From positions 1,125,317 through 1,189,316 of the forward strand of contig NZ_JACICF010000001.1 of NCBI RefSeq assembly GCF_014195685.1: a DNA stretch of 64,000 nucleotides, read 5' to 3'. Of this stretch, positions 1 through 9,597 are shown in pieces; the stretch's first letter is position 1, and the number at the start of each line of letters is the position of its first letter. Below the pieces are notes generated by a model. That model searched no databases, was not told the DNA's origin, and saw nothing but the letters and a program-made list of their open reading frames with translations. The translations under genes were made by a program, and so were the position numbers. This DNA is from Sphingomicrobium lutaoense (GTDB taxonomy: Bacteria; Pseudomonadota; Alphaproteobacteria; Sphingomonadales; Sphingomonadaceae).

Positions 1-272
1 AGCGGTCGCATCTCATCGAATATGCGGGGGTTGCCCTGTTGATGCGCGAGGCGCTGCGCGAGCGGGCGGCGCGGGGCCTGACGGTCGCGACCCCCGAACC
101 TCTGGTCTTCGCCGCAGTGCTGGCGGTGGGGATCGTCGATGAAACCTTTCAATGGATAATGCCGCATCGCAGCTTCGACCTGCGCGATATCATTGTCGAT
201 GCGGTGGCGGCGCTGCTCGGCCTCGCGATTTCGGCGGGGGTGCATCGCTTCGCCGCGCGGGGATCGGGCTGA
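1..272 (+). CDS. VanZ-like family membrane protein, 5'-truncated
   Basis: The frame is open from the left edge, so the N-terminus is outside the window; 89 residues are visible, ending at the TGA at 270-272. The visible part holds a hydrophobic segment followed by DETFQ, then a PHR and a DLRD motif, then a second hydrophobic helix. This is the C-terminal signature of the VanZ family (acidic-E-x-x-Q, P-x-R, D-x-x-x-N/D). The family contains small polytopic membrane proteins; VanZ itself gives low-level teicoplanin resistance, but most chromosomal members have no assigned role. A bidirectional terminator follows 30 bases downstream. Family assignment is fairly good; function is unknown. Confidence 0.65.
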   Translation, partial: RSHLIEYAGVALLMREALRERAARGLTVATPEPLVFAAVLAVGIVDETFQWIMPHRSFDLRDIIVDAVAALLGLAISAGVHRFAARGSG

Positions 273-301
273 CCCCTACCCTTTCTTACCTGTGACACAT
301 G

Positions 302-340
302 AAAAACCCCCGCCCGGCGAGTGCCGGACGGGGGCTTTTT
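302..340. terminator. Bidirectional rho-independent terminator
   Basis: A 12-bp stem (307-318 pairing with 323-334, one C-A mismatch, loop GAGT) is flanked by AAAAA on the left and CTTTTT on the right. It can therefore end transcription of the VanZ-like gene on the plus strand and of the TonB receptor on the minus strand. Confidence 0.85.
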
Positions 341-359
341 CCATCGGATCAAGCGAGGA

Positions 360-3300
360 TTAGAACTCGTATTTGATGCCGACCTGGGCGCGCCAGACCG
401 AGGCGCTTTCGAGGACGTCATTGTCATCATCCGGATTGAAGCCGGTGATTTCATAACGACCCTGGTCGTCGATCTCGACATCCACGACGTCAACGAGGCG
501 GTCGCGGGTGCGCAGGGCATTCCAGCTACCGTCGAGGAAGTTGAGGAAATTGTCGAAGTCGATGAACAGTTCGACACGGTCATTGACGCCGAACAGGCGC
601 GCCGGGCCCGGGATTTCCTGGCTCAAGCGCAGATCGAGGTCGAAGAACCAGTCGTTGCGGCAGCTATTGCCTTCGATCGACTTGCCGAACTCGAAGTCGC
701 AGCCCGAATTGGCGACATAGTCAACCAGCTGGGCGACCGCGTTGGGATCGCTGTTGGGCGACAGGTTTGGATCGTTGATGCCGAAGGGCACGTAGAGCAG
801 GGCATTATCGCTGCCCGACGAGCTGTCGTTGAACACGCCGCCACCATCGAAGGTCAGGCTGTACGGACGGCCCGAACGACCACGGAAGACCATGCCGAAG
901 CTGGTTTCGAAGTCGTCGAAGAACTCTTCCTTGAAGTTCACCGCAGCAGTGAAGTTGTGGGTGTTCTGGTAGGTCGAGGTCCGGATGGCCGGGTCCTGGC
1001 GATCGAACGCGGCGGTACGGTCATAGCCCGAGGTCGCGGTCGAATTGTCGTTGGTGCGGCGTTCGTCGGCGTCGGTATAGGCATAGCCGAGGTTGAGGAA
1101 CACGCGGCCGCCGTCGGTGAAGACGCCGCCGTTGAACCGCTTGCGCAGGATGACCGAGGCGGTGTGGCTGTCATAGCCATCGGCGTTGGTCAGCATGATC
1201 TCGTCGTCGCGACGCGTCCCGAAGCAGTCGTCGGTGACACCCGTCCAGACAGGCGGGGTGCCCGCCGAAACGAGCTGCGCATTACAGCCCGACTGGGTCG
1301 GGTCGATCGGACGATAGATCGGACGACCGTCGACGGTGAAGCCGCCGAGGCCTTCATCGGGATCGATGACCTGCGAGAGATCGACGAAGTTGTAGGGGTT
1401 CCGGAAGCGGCTATAGATATAGTCGAGGTTGACCGACCAATCGTCGAAGAAGCCGCCCGAACCGTCACCGAAGCGAGTCGAGAGACCGAGGTTCATGCGA
1501 AGAACCGTCGGGATCTTGATGTTCGGATCGGTCGACTGGGTATCGGCGAGGCCGCGAGCCGCGGAATCCGAACCATTGGCACGGATACAGTCGGGGAAGC
1601 CGGTGAACTGGCCGTTGGTGACCACGTCGATGCGGCCATCGACCATCGGTTCGCCCGAGCAATCGGCGAAACGTTCGGTGCCGAGACCGGTCGAGAAGCC
1701 GTTGTTCGAGAAGGCGTTCGAGAACCACACGGTCGGATCACCGCCCGAGAAGATGCCGACGCCGCCCTTGAGCTGAGTCGAATAGAAGGTGCCGTCATTG
1801 TCGAAATTGTAGGTGAAGGCGGCACGCGGCAGCCAGACGGCGTCGATGTCATCGAAGCTGGTGGCGTTCGAGAAGCCATAGCGCTCGACAAAGTTGGGAT
1901 TTTCCTTCGGACGGCTGCCCGAATAGAAATCGACGCGGGTGCCGAACAGCAGGTTGAGCTGGTCGTTGATCGCCCAGTCGTCTTGGATGTAGCCCGACCA
2001 GATGGTGCGGCTCCATTCGGCGGCGGCCTCATTGATGTCACCGGTCGGGGTGGCATTGATGTCCGCGCCGTAGCCCGAGCCGACAAAGGTTTCCTCGGCA
2101 TCCGGGAAGAAGTCGCGGCCGGTGTTCAACAGGCCTTCGCGAAGTGCATCGAAGTCGCGGAAGTAGAGCGTGCCCGTCGCGTTGATCGCGAAGAGGTTGA
2201 ACACGTCGAGCTTGTTGCGTTCGGCACCGATGGTGAAGAAGTGATTGCCGGCACGCAGGTTCGCCGCGGCCTTCCACTGTTCGACGACGGTGTCGAGCTG
2301 GTTGGCCGAGCGGAAGATGCCCGGGCCGTCCGTCAGATAGCCGATTTCACAGCCCGGTGCGTCGGGCGTCGGCGCGTCGGAAGTGCCGCATTCGGGCGTC
2401 GCGACCGCGACGGCAAGGCGCGGCTTGGGATTGTCGGACTGGGCTTCGCCGCCGCCGACAGGGCCCTGGACGTCACCGACCTCGGCGCGCGACCAGCGCA
2501 GTTCGGTCGAGAAATTGTCGGTCCAGTCGGAGAAGAAGCGGAGCGAATAATAGTCGCTGTTGGTGCCTTCGGCTTCGAAGCTGTTGTAGCCGGTGTAGGC
2601 GTTGCCGCCATAATCCGCTTCGACGTTAAGCTCTTCAAGCTTCTGGTAGGTGCCTTCGAGGCGGTGATCGTCGGTGATGTAGGCATCGACGCGAGCGAAA
2701 TAGCGCTCGTTCATTTCCGGGGTCGAACGAACGATACCGCCGGTTTCGCGGCCATAGACGTCGCGGACGATCTGGCTGAACTCGTTGAACTGGGCTTCGG
2801 TGACGAAGTTGAGTTCGTTCGGGAAGCCCGCGCCAACCGGACCTTCGTTGACGCTGTCGCCGGTGTCGGCTTCTTCATAACCGAGGAAGAAGAAGAGGCG
2901 ATCCTTGATGATCGGGCCGCCGAGAGTGGCGCCCCAGCGCTTTTCCTCGAATTCGGCGGGAATGAAGCTTTCGCCGCCGGCGGTGTCGCCGCGCAGGTCT
3001 TCGTTGCGGAAGGTGAAGAAGGCCGAGCCGTGGAACTCATTGGTGCCCGACTTGGTCACCACGTTGATGGCGCAGCCCGTGAAGTTGCCATATTCCACGT
3101 CGAAGGGCGCGAATTCGATCGCGGTTTCCTTCACCGCGTCGAAGGGCAGCGGAAGCGAGTTACGCGATGCAAAGGGGGTGCCATTGAGGCCGAACACGTC
3201 GGCCTGGGCGATGCCGTCGACGGTGAAGACGTTCGAACGGTCGTTGCCGCCGAGGCAGCTGATGCGATCGACTTCGTTGGCGCGGTCGAGGCTGACGCGC

Positions 3301-3803
3301 GGATCGATGCGGATGAAGTCGCGAATGTCGCGGGTGATGGTCGGGAGCGCTTCGAGCGTCTCGGTGCCGATCGACTGGCCCGGCCCGATGGCGAGCACGG
3401 TTTCACTGGCGCGGGCGCCGGTGATGATGATGGCTTCCGAGCTGACGTCGCCCGAAACGGCGGTCAGTTCGAAGGAGAGCGAGGTCGCACCCGAAAGATT
3501 GATGAAGAGGTCGTTGACCGTCTGGCCCTGGTAGCCGTCGGCGGTGACGGTGACCGTGTAAGGCCCGCCCGTCGGAAGGTTCGAGGCAGCGAAGCGGCCC
3601 TGGCCTTCGGTCCTCAGCGTGCTGGAGGCGCCGGTGCGCGTGTCGGTGACGACCACGGTGGCGCCCGAAATGACGCTGCCGTCTTCGGCGCGAACGTCAC
3701 CCTGGATGCCCGAGGTGGTCTGCTGCGCGGCGGCAGGCGCCGCCACGATCATCGAACCGGCGGAAAGCGCACTTGCCGCCAACAGGAAGCTAAACTTCTT
3801 CAT
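360..3803 (-). CDS. Oar-like TonB-dependent outer membrane receptor
   Basis: A 1147-residue outer-membrane beta-barrel protein. The N-terminus is a Sec signal peptide (MKKFSFLLAASALSAGSM, cleavage near the AAAQ at about 24-27). A carboxypeptidase-regulatory-like beta-sandwich follows (about 30-115; GDVRAEDGSVISGATV is typical), then a plug-like region (about 125-270) and a long barrel ending in YEF, the usual C-terminal aromatic of barrel proteins. Length and architecture match Oar-type TonB-dependent transporters (about 1000-1100 residues), which import large or unknown substrates. No transport partners or FecIR-type regulators adjoin it, so the substrate cannot be read from context. The ATG at 3803 is followed by a good signal peptide. 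It shares its terminator with the preceding convergent gene. Confidence 0.88.
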   Translation of the reverse strand: MKKFSFLLAASALSAGSMIVAAPAAAQQTTSGIQGDVRAEDGSVISGATVVVTDTRTGASSTLRTEGQGRFAASNLPTGGPYTVTVTADGYQGQTVNDLFINLSGATSLSFELTAVSGDVSSEAIIITGARASETVLAIGPGQSIGTETLEALPTITRDIRDFIRIDPRVSLDRANEVDRISCLGGNDRSNVFTVDGIAQADVFGLNGTPFASRNSLPLPFDAVKETAIEFAPFDVEYGNFTGCAINVVTKSGTNEFHGSAFFTFRNEDLRGDTAGGESFIPAEFEEKRWGATLGGPIIKDRLFFFLGYEEADTGDSVNEGPVGAGFPNELNFVTEAQFNEFSQIVRDVYGRETGGIVRSTPEMNERYFARVDAYITDDHRLEGTYQKLEELNVEADYGGNAYTGYNSFEAEGTNSDYYSLRFFSDWTDNFSTELRWSRAEVGDVQGPVGGGEAQSDNPKPRLAVAVATPECGTSDAPTPDAPGCEIGYLTDGPGIFRSANQLDTVVEQWKAAANLRAGNHFFTIGAERNKLDVFNLFAINATGTLYFRDFDALREGLLNTGRDFFPDAEETFVGSGYGADINATPTGDINEAAAEWSRTIWSGYIQDDWAINDQLNLLFGTRVDFYSGSRPKENPNFVERYGFSNATSFDDIDAVWLPRAAFTYNFDNDGTFYSTQLKGGVGIFSGGDPTVWFSNAFSNNGFSTGLGTERFADCSGEPMVDGRIDVVTNGQFTGFPDCIRANGSDSAARGLADTQSTDPNIKIPTVLRMNLGLSTRFGDGSGGFFDDWSVNLDYIYSRFRNPYNFVDLSQVIDPDEGLGGFTVDGRPIYRPIDPTQSGCNAQLVSAGTPPVWTGVTDDCFGTRRDDEIMLTNADGYDSHTASVILRKRFNGGVFTDGGRVFLNLGYAYTDADERRTNDNSTATSGYDRTAAFDRQDPAIRTSTYQNTHNFTAAVNFKEEFFDDFETSFGMVFRGRSGRPYSLTFDGGGVFNDSSSGSDNALLYVPFGINDPNLSPNSDPNAVAQLVDYVANSGCDFEFGKSIEGNSCRNDWFFDLDLRLSQEIPGPARLFGVNDRVELFIDFDNFLNFLDGSWNALRTRDRLVDVVDVEIDDQGRYEITGFNPDDDNDVLESASVWRAQVGIKYEF

Positions 3804-4045
3804 GGTTGAAAATTCCCCGCATAGAAAAATCGATATCCGCGCCCGTTTCGTTCGCGTCGCCGCGCCCGCTAGGCAGATTTTATGACATGCGTGTGAAACG
3901 TCGCCGCTTCATCATGCCAAACTGGGTTTTAGTGTGACCCCCACACATCATTGCCCTTTGCCCTTATGGACAAAGGAGTCAACCGCACGTCCCGCAAGAT
4001 GCACGGATAATCGGCAATTGATTCAGGGGTGTGGCCCAAATTAGT

Positions 4046-5239
4046 TCAGGCCTGTGGCCAATTCTCCATAATCTCGACGAATCGCGAGAGCCAAGCATTG
4101 GTCTGGTGACCATCGACGACGCGATGGTCGATCGTCAGCGTGACATAGGCCATCGGGCGGATCACCATCACGTCCTGCCCGTCGAGTTCGCGGACCACCA
4201 CGCGCTTTTCAAGCTTGCCCACGCCGAGGATCGCGGCCTGTCCCTGGTGGAGGATGATCGGCGCGGCGAGAAGGCTGCCCGAGACGCCGTGGTTAGAGAT
4301 AGTGAAGCTGCCGCCCGCCACGTCCTTGCGGTCAAGCCGGCCTTCGCGGGCGCGGGTCGTGAGATCGTCGAGGCGCGCGCCCACGTCCTTCAGCGAAAGC
4401 GAGTCTGCGTCCTTGACCACCGGGACCACCAGCCCCTTTTCGCCGAGCGCGGTGCCCACGCCGATGTCGATGGTGGGCGAAATGGCGATGCGATCCTCTT
4501 CCCAGCGACCGTTGATCGCGGGAGCGGCGGCCATCGCCTCGGCGGCGGCCTTCACGATATAGGCGGTGTAGGAGAGCTTGACGCCCTTGACCTTCATCGC
4601 CGCCTTGTGCTCGGCGACCGCCGAGAAATCGCATTCGAAGAGCGCGGTGACATGGGGAGCGTCGCTGACGGCGCGGACCATGTTTTCGGCAATGGTGCGG
4701 CGCATCCGGTCGTGCGGGATGTCCTCGGCGCTGAACGGAGCCGAGGAGACCGCGATGGCCGGGCCTTCGGCAATGACGCGCTTCACGTCCTCGAGCGTCA
4801 CCCTGCCCCCGCGTCCCGTGCCTTCGAGGCAGGACGGATCGAGGTCATGCTGGAGACAGGCGCGGCGCACCGCGGGCGAAAGGCGTGTTTCCTTCTGGAT
4901 CGCGGCCTTGTCCACCAAACCGCCGGTGGGAGCGGCAGGCGCGGGCTCGGGCGCTTCTTCCTTCGTTTCCGGCGAAGGCGCAGCCGCGGCGGCGGCCTTG
5001 CCCTCGGTGTCGATGCGGGCGAGCAGCGCGCCCGGTTCGGCCTCGGCATCGCTGTCGAGAAGGATTTCGGCGAGTATGCCTGCCGCCGGCGCAGGAACTT
5101 CCTGCGTGACCTTGTCGGTTTCCAGTTCGACCAGCGGGTCATTCTCTCTGACGCTGTCGCCGACCTGCTTGAGCCAGCCGCGGACGACCGCCTTGGTGCC
5201 TTCCTGTTCCTCGGGAACCAGAACGTCGATCATGCTCAT
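4046..5239 (-). CDS. 2-oxo acid dehydrogenase E2 (dihydrolipoamide acyltransferase)
   Basis: A 397-residue acyltransferase of a branched-chain-type 2-oxo acid dehydrogenase complex. It transfers the acyl group from E1 to CoA through a swinging lipoyl arm. Seen: an N-terminal lipoyl domain with the attachment lysine at about residue 43 (ETDKVTQEV), an Ala/Pro/Glu linker, an E3-binding domain (LSPAVRRACLQHDLD), and the CoA acyltransferase domain with the catalytic DHRVVDGH motif at 371-378. Only one lipoyl domain is present. The ATG overlaps the E1 stop by one base (TGATG), so translation is probably coupled. No E3 gene lies in the window, so a shared lipoamide dehydrogenase must be encoded elsewhere. 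Its position at the end of the paa-aminotransferase operon suggests an aryl-pyruvate substrate, but classical branched-chain oxo acids are equally possible. Confidence 0.9.
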   Translation of the reverse strand: MSMIDVLVPEEQEGTKAVVRGWLKQVGDSVRENDPLVELETDKVTQEVPAPAAGILAEILLDSDAEAEPGALLARIDTEGKAAAAAAPSPETKEEAPEPAPAAPTGGLVDKAAIQKETRLSPAVRRACLQHDLDPSCLEGTGRGGRVTLEDVKRVIAEGPAIAVSSAPFSAEDIPHDRMRRTIAENMVRAVSDAPHVTALFECDFSAVAEHKAAMKVKGVKLSYTAYIVKAAAEAMAAAPAINGRWEEDRIAISPTIDIGVGTALGEKGLVVPVVKDADSLSLKDVGARLDDLTTRAREGRLDRKDVAGGSFTISNHGVSGSLLAAPIILHQGQAAILGVGKLEKRVVVRELDGQDVMVIRPMAYVTLTIDHRVVDGHQTNAWLSRFVEIMENWPQA

Positions 5240-7287
5240 CAGAACTCCAGCATTTCTTCGATCCTGGCGCGAATATCCTCCACGCCCGGCACCGCGGCTT
5301 CGAGCAGCTTGGGATGATGCGGGCTGGGAATGTCGGGCATCGTCACCCGTTCGACCGGCGCGTCGAGATCGAGGAAGGCCTCGTCGGCGACCACCGCGGC
5401 GATCTCGGCGCCGAAGCCGCCGGTACGCAGGTCTTCATGGACGATCAGGCAGCGATGCGTCTTCGCGACGCTTTCGAGCACCATTTCCTTGTCCCAGGGC
5501 ATCAGCGTGCGAAGGTCGATGACTTCGCCGCCCATATCCTTGGCGGCGGCTTCGCAGCGCGGGACCATCGCACCCCAGCTGACGATGGTGATGCGGTCGC
5601 CTTCCATCGTCTTCTTCGCCCGCCCGAAAGGCAGGACATAATGATCGCCCGGCCAGGGACGGCGTGCCCAGCTGTCGTCGAGCATCGCGCGATGTTCGAA
5701 GAAGATGGTCGGATCGTTGCCGCGCAGCGCCATGCGCAGGAGCCCGACCGCATCTTCGGCATTGGACGGGACCGCGACGCGCCAGCCCGGATTGTGGACG
5801 AACTGCACCTCGTTGGTCTGGCTGTGCCAGGGATCGCCGCATTTGAAGAAGCCGCCGGGAATGCGCAGCACCATCGGCGCGGCGAAGCGGTTGTGGGTGC
5901 GCCAGCGGATCGTGCCGCAATCGTTAATCTGTTCGGTCGCGGGCTCGGCATATTTGCGAAACTGGATCTCGGGAACGGGAAGCAGCCCCGCCATCGCCAT
6001 CCCGACCGCGCGCCCGACGATGCCTTCCTCGTTTAATGAGGTGTCGAAGACGCGGTCATGGCCGAACTTTTCCTGGAGGCCGAGCGTCACCGCATGGACG
6101 CCGCCCTTGGGGCCGACATCCTCGCCGAAAACGCTCATCTTCGGATTGGCTTCCAATTCCTGGTCGAGCACCTTGCGGATGGCGGTGACCATGTTGATGC
6201 GCTGGCCCTCGGGGCGCGGATCCTCATGGGTGCCATCGAGGCCCAGGCCCGCCTGCCCGCCGACCTTGGCATGTTCGCCTTCGAAATAGACATGGCCGGT
6301 CACGTCTTCGGGGTCCGAGACGCCGCGCGCCTCCGCCTCTTCGCGGGCCTTGTCGACTTCGCTGGCGACCGATGCCTCGATCCGGTCCCAGTCGAGATTG
6401 TTGTTGAGGGCCTTGAGCTTGGGCAAGGGATCGCGTGCCCATTCGGCGGCGATTTCCTCTTCGCTCTTGTAGGTCTGGGTATCCTGCGCCGAATGGCCCT
6501 CGAGGCGCGGAACGGTAAGGCGAAGCAGCGCCGGACCCTTGCGACCGCGCACATGGGCGACCGCCTTGCCGATGAGGTCGGCGGCCTCTTCGGGCTCGGT
6601 CCCGTCGCCGTTGAAGATTTCGAGATTCCTGAAGCTGGCGAGGTTGGCGGCGATGTCCTGGCCCGGCGTCTGGTAGGTCGAGGGCACCGAGATGCCGTAG
6701 CCATTGTCCTCAATATAGAAGAGTAAGGGCAGTTTCTGCGTGGTGGCGATGGTGAGCGCCGACCAGAAGCCGCCGGTCGAGCAGCTGGCGTCGCCCCCGA
6801 GCACCACCGCGATCGCGCCATCATCCTCTTCGCCGAGCACGCGGGCCTTGTAGGTGATCGCCTGCGCCCAGCCGGCAGCGGGCGTATATTGCGCCCCTAC
6901 CCCGCCGCACATCGGCAGCGCGTGGCAGCCGCCGGGATTGGGATAGTTGAACACCACCCCGATATCGCGGCCATCCGAATAGCCACCTTCGCGGCCCATT
7001 CCGGAGCCAAGCGCGTCGGCAAGCTTCACGCCCAGGGCCAGCAGCATCGGGCGCGAGCGGTAATAGCCGCACGCCGCATCGCCGTCGCGAAGATGCAGGC
7101 CGAGGATGACCTGCGCCATGTCATGGCCGCGCGCCGAGAATTGGTAGAGGACCTTGCGGGCGGGAACGAGCTCCTCTTCCTCGAGCCGGTCCATCTCGCG
7201 GCTGGTGAGCACCAGCCGAGCGACATCTTCCCAGCTAAAGGCGGGTTCGCTTTTGGTGTCGGCGCCTTTCTCCATCACCTCAGCCAT
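5239..7287 (-). CDS. Fused E1 alpha/beta 2-oxo acid dehydrogenase
   Basis: A 682-residue thiamine-diphosphate-dependent E1 in which the alpha and beta chains form one polypeptide. It decarboxylates a 2-oxo acid and acylates the E2 lipoyl group. Residues 1 to about 340 are alpha-like, with the ThDP/metal motif GGDASCSTGG...EDNGYGIS. Residues from about 360 on are beta-like (FGEDVGPKGGVH, LNEEGIVGRAVGMAMAG, ending in a transketolase C-terminal domain). The start is the ATG at 7287: GGAGG lies 6 bases upstream and the alpha homology begins just after it. The open frame runs further upstream, but that part only shadows the aminotransferase gene. The start overlaps the aminotransferase stop by 8 bases. 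Such fusions are known among branched-chain-type E1 enzymes; the substrate here is not settled. Confidence 0.9.
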   Translation of the reverse strand: MAEVMEKGADTKSEPAFSWEDVARLVLTSREMDRLEEEELVPARKVLYQFSARGHDMAQVILGLHLRDGDAACGYYRSRPMLLALGVKLADALGSGMGREGGYSDGRDIGVVFNYPNPGGCHALPMCGGVGAQYTPAAGWAQAITYKARVLGEEDDGAIAVVLGGDASCSTGGFWSALTIATTQKLPLLFYIEDNGYGISVPSTYQTPGQDIAANLASFRNLEIFNGDGTEPEEAADLIGKAVAHVRGRKGPALLRLTVPRLEGHSAQDTQTYKSEEEIAAEWARDPLPKLKALNNNLDWDRIEASVASEVDKAREEAEARGVSDPEDVTGHVYFEGEHAKVGGQAGLGLDGTHEDPRPEGQRINMVTAIRKVLDQELEANPKMSVFGEDVGPKGGVHAVTLGLQEKFGHDRVFDTSLNEEGIVGRAVGMAMAGLLPVPEIQFRKYAEPATEQINDCGTIRWRTHNRFAAPMVLRIPGGFFKCGDPWHSQTNEVQFVHNPGWRVAVPSNAEDAVGLLRMALRGNDPTIFFEHRAMLDDSWARRPWPGDHYVLPFGRAKKTMEGDRITIVSWGAMVPRCEAAAKDMGGEVIDLRTLMPWDKEMVLESVAKTHRCLIVHEDLRTGGFGAEIAAVVADEAFLDLDAPVERVTMPDIPSPHHPKLLEAAVPGVEDIRARIEEMLEF

Positions 7288-8479
7288 CCATTGCCTCCAG
7301 AACCGCCTTGCAGAAGCGGTCGACGTCGTCGTCCGAGAGGCCGACCACGTTGAAGCGGCCGCTGTCGGCCATGTAGATGGCATGGTCCTCGCGCAGCTTG
7401 TCGACTTGCGCGGGAGTGAGCGGAAGCATCGAGAACATCCCCTTCTGATCCTCGATATAGGCGAGCCGCGAATCGCAGGCGGCGATGCGGCGGCGAAGCT
7501 GGTTGATGCGGGCGCGCATGCTGGCGACTTCGTCGAGCCATTCCTGGCGAAGATCGTCATTTTCCAGGACGATGCGCACCGCCGCCGCGCCATGATCGGG
7601 CGGCATCGACCACATTTCGCGGGCGAGCTGCATGACATGGTCCATCGCCCGGGCCGAGGCCTCGGGACTGCCGGCCTTGAAGAAGAGGCAGCCGACGCGG
7701 TCGCGATAGACGCCGAAATTCTTGTCGCAGCTTTGCGAGACGATGATTTCGTCGACCGCACCCATCAGCCCCTGAAGCCCCGCGCCATCTTCCTCGAAAC
7801 CGTCGCCAAGGCCCTGGTAGGCGATATCGACGAAAGGCAGGATGCCCTTGTCGGCGATGATCGCGCGCACCTTGGCCCATTGGCCGTGGTCGAAATCGGC
7901 ACCGGTCGGATTGTGGCAGCAGCCATGGAGCAGCGCGACATCGCCGGGCCGGGCATTTTCGAACGCCTCGACCATCGCGTCGAAGTCGATCCGCGTCTCT
8001 TCCTTGCGATAATAGGGATAGGTGACGATCTCGAGCCCGGCGCCGCGGATGAGCGGTTCGTGATTGGCCCAGGTCGGCGTGCCGACGAGGACGCGGGCGT
8101 CGGGGCGCGCGGCCTTCACCAGCTTGAAGCCCAGGGTGAGTGCGCCGCAGCCGCCCGGCGTCTGGAGGCCCATCAGCGCGGGATCGTCGGCATGGCTGCC
8201 GAACACCACGGGTTTCAAGAGTTCGGGGAAGAGCTTGTCGCCCTTCATGCCAAGATAGCCCTTGCTCTCTTGGCTTTCCCAGAGGCGCTTCTCGGCCTTC
8301 TTGACTGCCGAGAGAATGGGCGTGGCGCCGTCGCTGGTGCGATAGACCCCGACCCCGACGTCGATCTTCTCGGGGCGTTCGTCCTCCATCGCCATCGCGA
8401 TGAGGCGCAGCAAGGCGTCGGTTTCGATCTCGGGAAGGCTGCCCAGCATCGGGGCGCGCGTGTCAGGTTCGCTCAGCAT
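7280..8479 (-). CDS. Aromatic/aspartate aminotransferase (class I, TyrB/AspC type)
   Basis: A 399-residue PLP-dependent aminotransferase of the AspC/TyrB subgroup. Seen: the PLP lysine in SQSCDKNFGVYRDRVG, the cofactor-binding aspartate and tyrosine in VDIAYQGLGDG, the substrate-loop asparagine in HNPTGADF and the carboxylate-binding arginine in SGRFNVVGL. Length is normal for the family. It would transaminate phenylalanine or tyrosine to the aryl-pyruvate with 2-oxoglutarate; sequence alone does not separate this from aspartate use. It lies 40 bases downstream of paaE and overlaps the fused E1 by 8 bases, so it sits between the phenylacetyl-CoA epoxidase and a 2-oxo acid dehydrogenase. That context favours an aromatic substrate. 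Confidence 0.87.
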   Translation of the reverse strand: MLSEPDTRAPMLGSLPEIETDALLRLIAMAMEDERPEKIDVGVGVYRTSDGATPILSAVKKAEKRLWESQESKGYLGMKGDKLFPELLKPVVFGSHADDPALMGLQTPGGCGALTLGFKLVKAARPDARVLVGTPTWANHEPLIRGAGLEIVTYPYYRKEETRIDFDAMVEAFENARPGDVALLHGCCHNPTGADFDHGQWAKVRAIIADKGILPFVDIAYQGLGDGFEEDGAGLQGLMGAVDEIIVSQSCDKNFGVYRDRVGCLFFKAGSPEASARAMDHVMQLAREMWSMPPDHGAAAVRIVLENDDLRQEWLDEVASMRARINQLRRRIAACDSRLAYIEDQKGMFSMLPLTPAQVDKLREDHAIYMADSGRFNVVGLSDDDVDRFCKAVLEAMDG

Positions 8480-8519
8480 GGGCGGGGCTTAGCCGGAAAT
8501 TGGCCGATCCGCAAAGCCC

Positions 8520-9596
8520 TCACGCGTCGTAATCGACCTTGACCCCGTCTCCCTTCGGGACGGATTGGCAGGTGAGAATATAGCCCGCGGCGATTTCCTC
8601 GTCGGTGAGGCCGTAGCGCGCGCCCATCTCGACATCGCCTTCGGTGACGCGGGCGCGGCAGGTGGCGCAGACCCCGGCCTTGCAGGCGAAGGGCGCGGGC
8701 AGACCCGCTTCGCGAGCGCTGTCGAGGATATTGTCGCCGTTGAATTCGACCTTGCGCGCGCGGCCGTCGAGCGTGACCCACATGTGGGTGCCCGAGGCCT
8801 GTTGCTTGGCCTGCGCCAATTGGGCGGCGACCGCCGCCGAAGGACGGCCCGCGGTGAATCGTTCGATATGGATGCGCGGCTTGTCCACCCCGGCATCGAG
8901 GAGCGCGGCTTCGGCGGCGTCCATCATCGGGCCCGGGCCGCAGATGAAATAGGATTCGACCGCCTTGGGGTCGCGGACGAGATCCTCGATCACCGCATCG
9001 CAGGTCTCGCGGTCGAGCATGCCGTTGAACAGGTCGACATCGCCCGCTTCCTCCGAGAGGAAGTGGAACAGTTCGAACCGGCCCATGTAGCGGTCCTTGA
9101 GGTCGCTCAATTGGTCGAGGAAAATGACGCTCGAGGAATCGCGGTTGCCGTAGAAGAGCGTGAAGCGCGCCTCGGGCTCGCGGGCGAGCGCGGTGCGCAG
9201 GAGGCTCATGATCGGGGTGATGCCCGAACCGCCGGCGAAGGCAACATAATGGCGCGGCGGCGCGGACTCGTCGAAATCATAAGTGAAGGAGCCGTGCGGG
9301 GGCAGGACGTCGAGACGGTCACCTTCCTTCAGATGGTCGCCCACCCAGTTGGAAAAGACCCCGCCAGCGATCCGTTTCACCGTGACCTTCAGCTGGCCTT
9401 CGTGCGGCGCGACGCAGAGCGAATAGTTGCGGCGGACTTCCTCGCCGTCGATCGTCGCCTTCAGCGTGAGATGCTGGCCCGCCTTGAAGGCGAAGGTCTC
9501 GGCCAATTCCTCGGGCACGGCGAAGCGGACCGAATTGGCGTCCTCGGTCTCGGGAGTGATCTCCGCGACCGTAAGTTCGTGGAAATGTTCGCTCAT
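8520..9596 (-). CDS. paaE: Phenylacetyl-CoA epoxidase reductase subunit PaaE
   Basis: A 358-residue flavin/iron-sulfur reductase that passes electrons from NAD(P)H to the diiron oxygenase PaaAC. Domains in order: an FAD-binding ferredoxin-reductase barrel (about 1-105, RRNYSLCVAP), an NAD(P)-binding domain (GGSGITPIMSLL; FICGPGPMMDAAE), and a C-terminal plant-type 2Fe-2S ferredoxin domain with cysteines in FACKAGVCATCRARV and a fourth in ILTCQS. The length matches known PaaE proteins. It starts one base after the paaC stop, so the usual paaD position between paaC and paaE is empty. Confidence 0.95.
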   Translation of the reverse strand: MSEHFHELTVAEITPETEDANSVRFAVPEELAETFAFKAGQHLTLKATIDGEEVRRNYSLCVAPHEGQLKVTVKRIAGGVFSNWVGDHLKEGDRLDVLPPHGSFTYDFDESAPPRHYVAFAGGSGITPIMSLLRTALAREPEARFTLFYGNRDSSSVIFLDQLSDLKDRYMGRFELFHFLSEEAGDVDLFNGMLDRETCDAVIEDLVRDPKAVESYFICGPGPMMDAAEAALLDAGVDKPRIHIERFTAGRPSAAVAAQLAQAKQQASGTHMWVTLDGRARKVEFNGDNILDSAREAGLPAPFACKAGVCATCRARVTEGDVEMGARYGLTDEEIAAGYILTCQSVPKGDGVKVDYDA

Positions 9597-9597
9597 G

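Noticed and set aside
321-3809. A 1162-codon open frame on the plus strand opposite the TonB receptor
   Set aside because: High GC with biased codons leaves the opposite strand open. The translation is Val/Ala/Arg/Glu-rich without family features, while the minus-strand protein has a signal peptide, domains and a barrel end.
7288-7761. A longer N-terminus for the fused E1
   Set aside because: The extra 158 codons are Ser/Arg/Ala-rich, lie wholly inside the aminotransferase gene in another frame, and precede a good ribosome-binding site and the true E1 homology.
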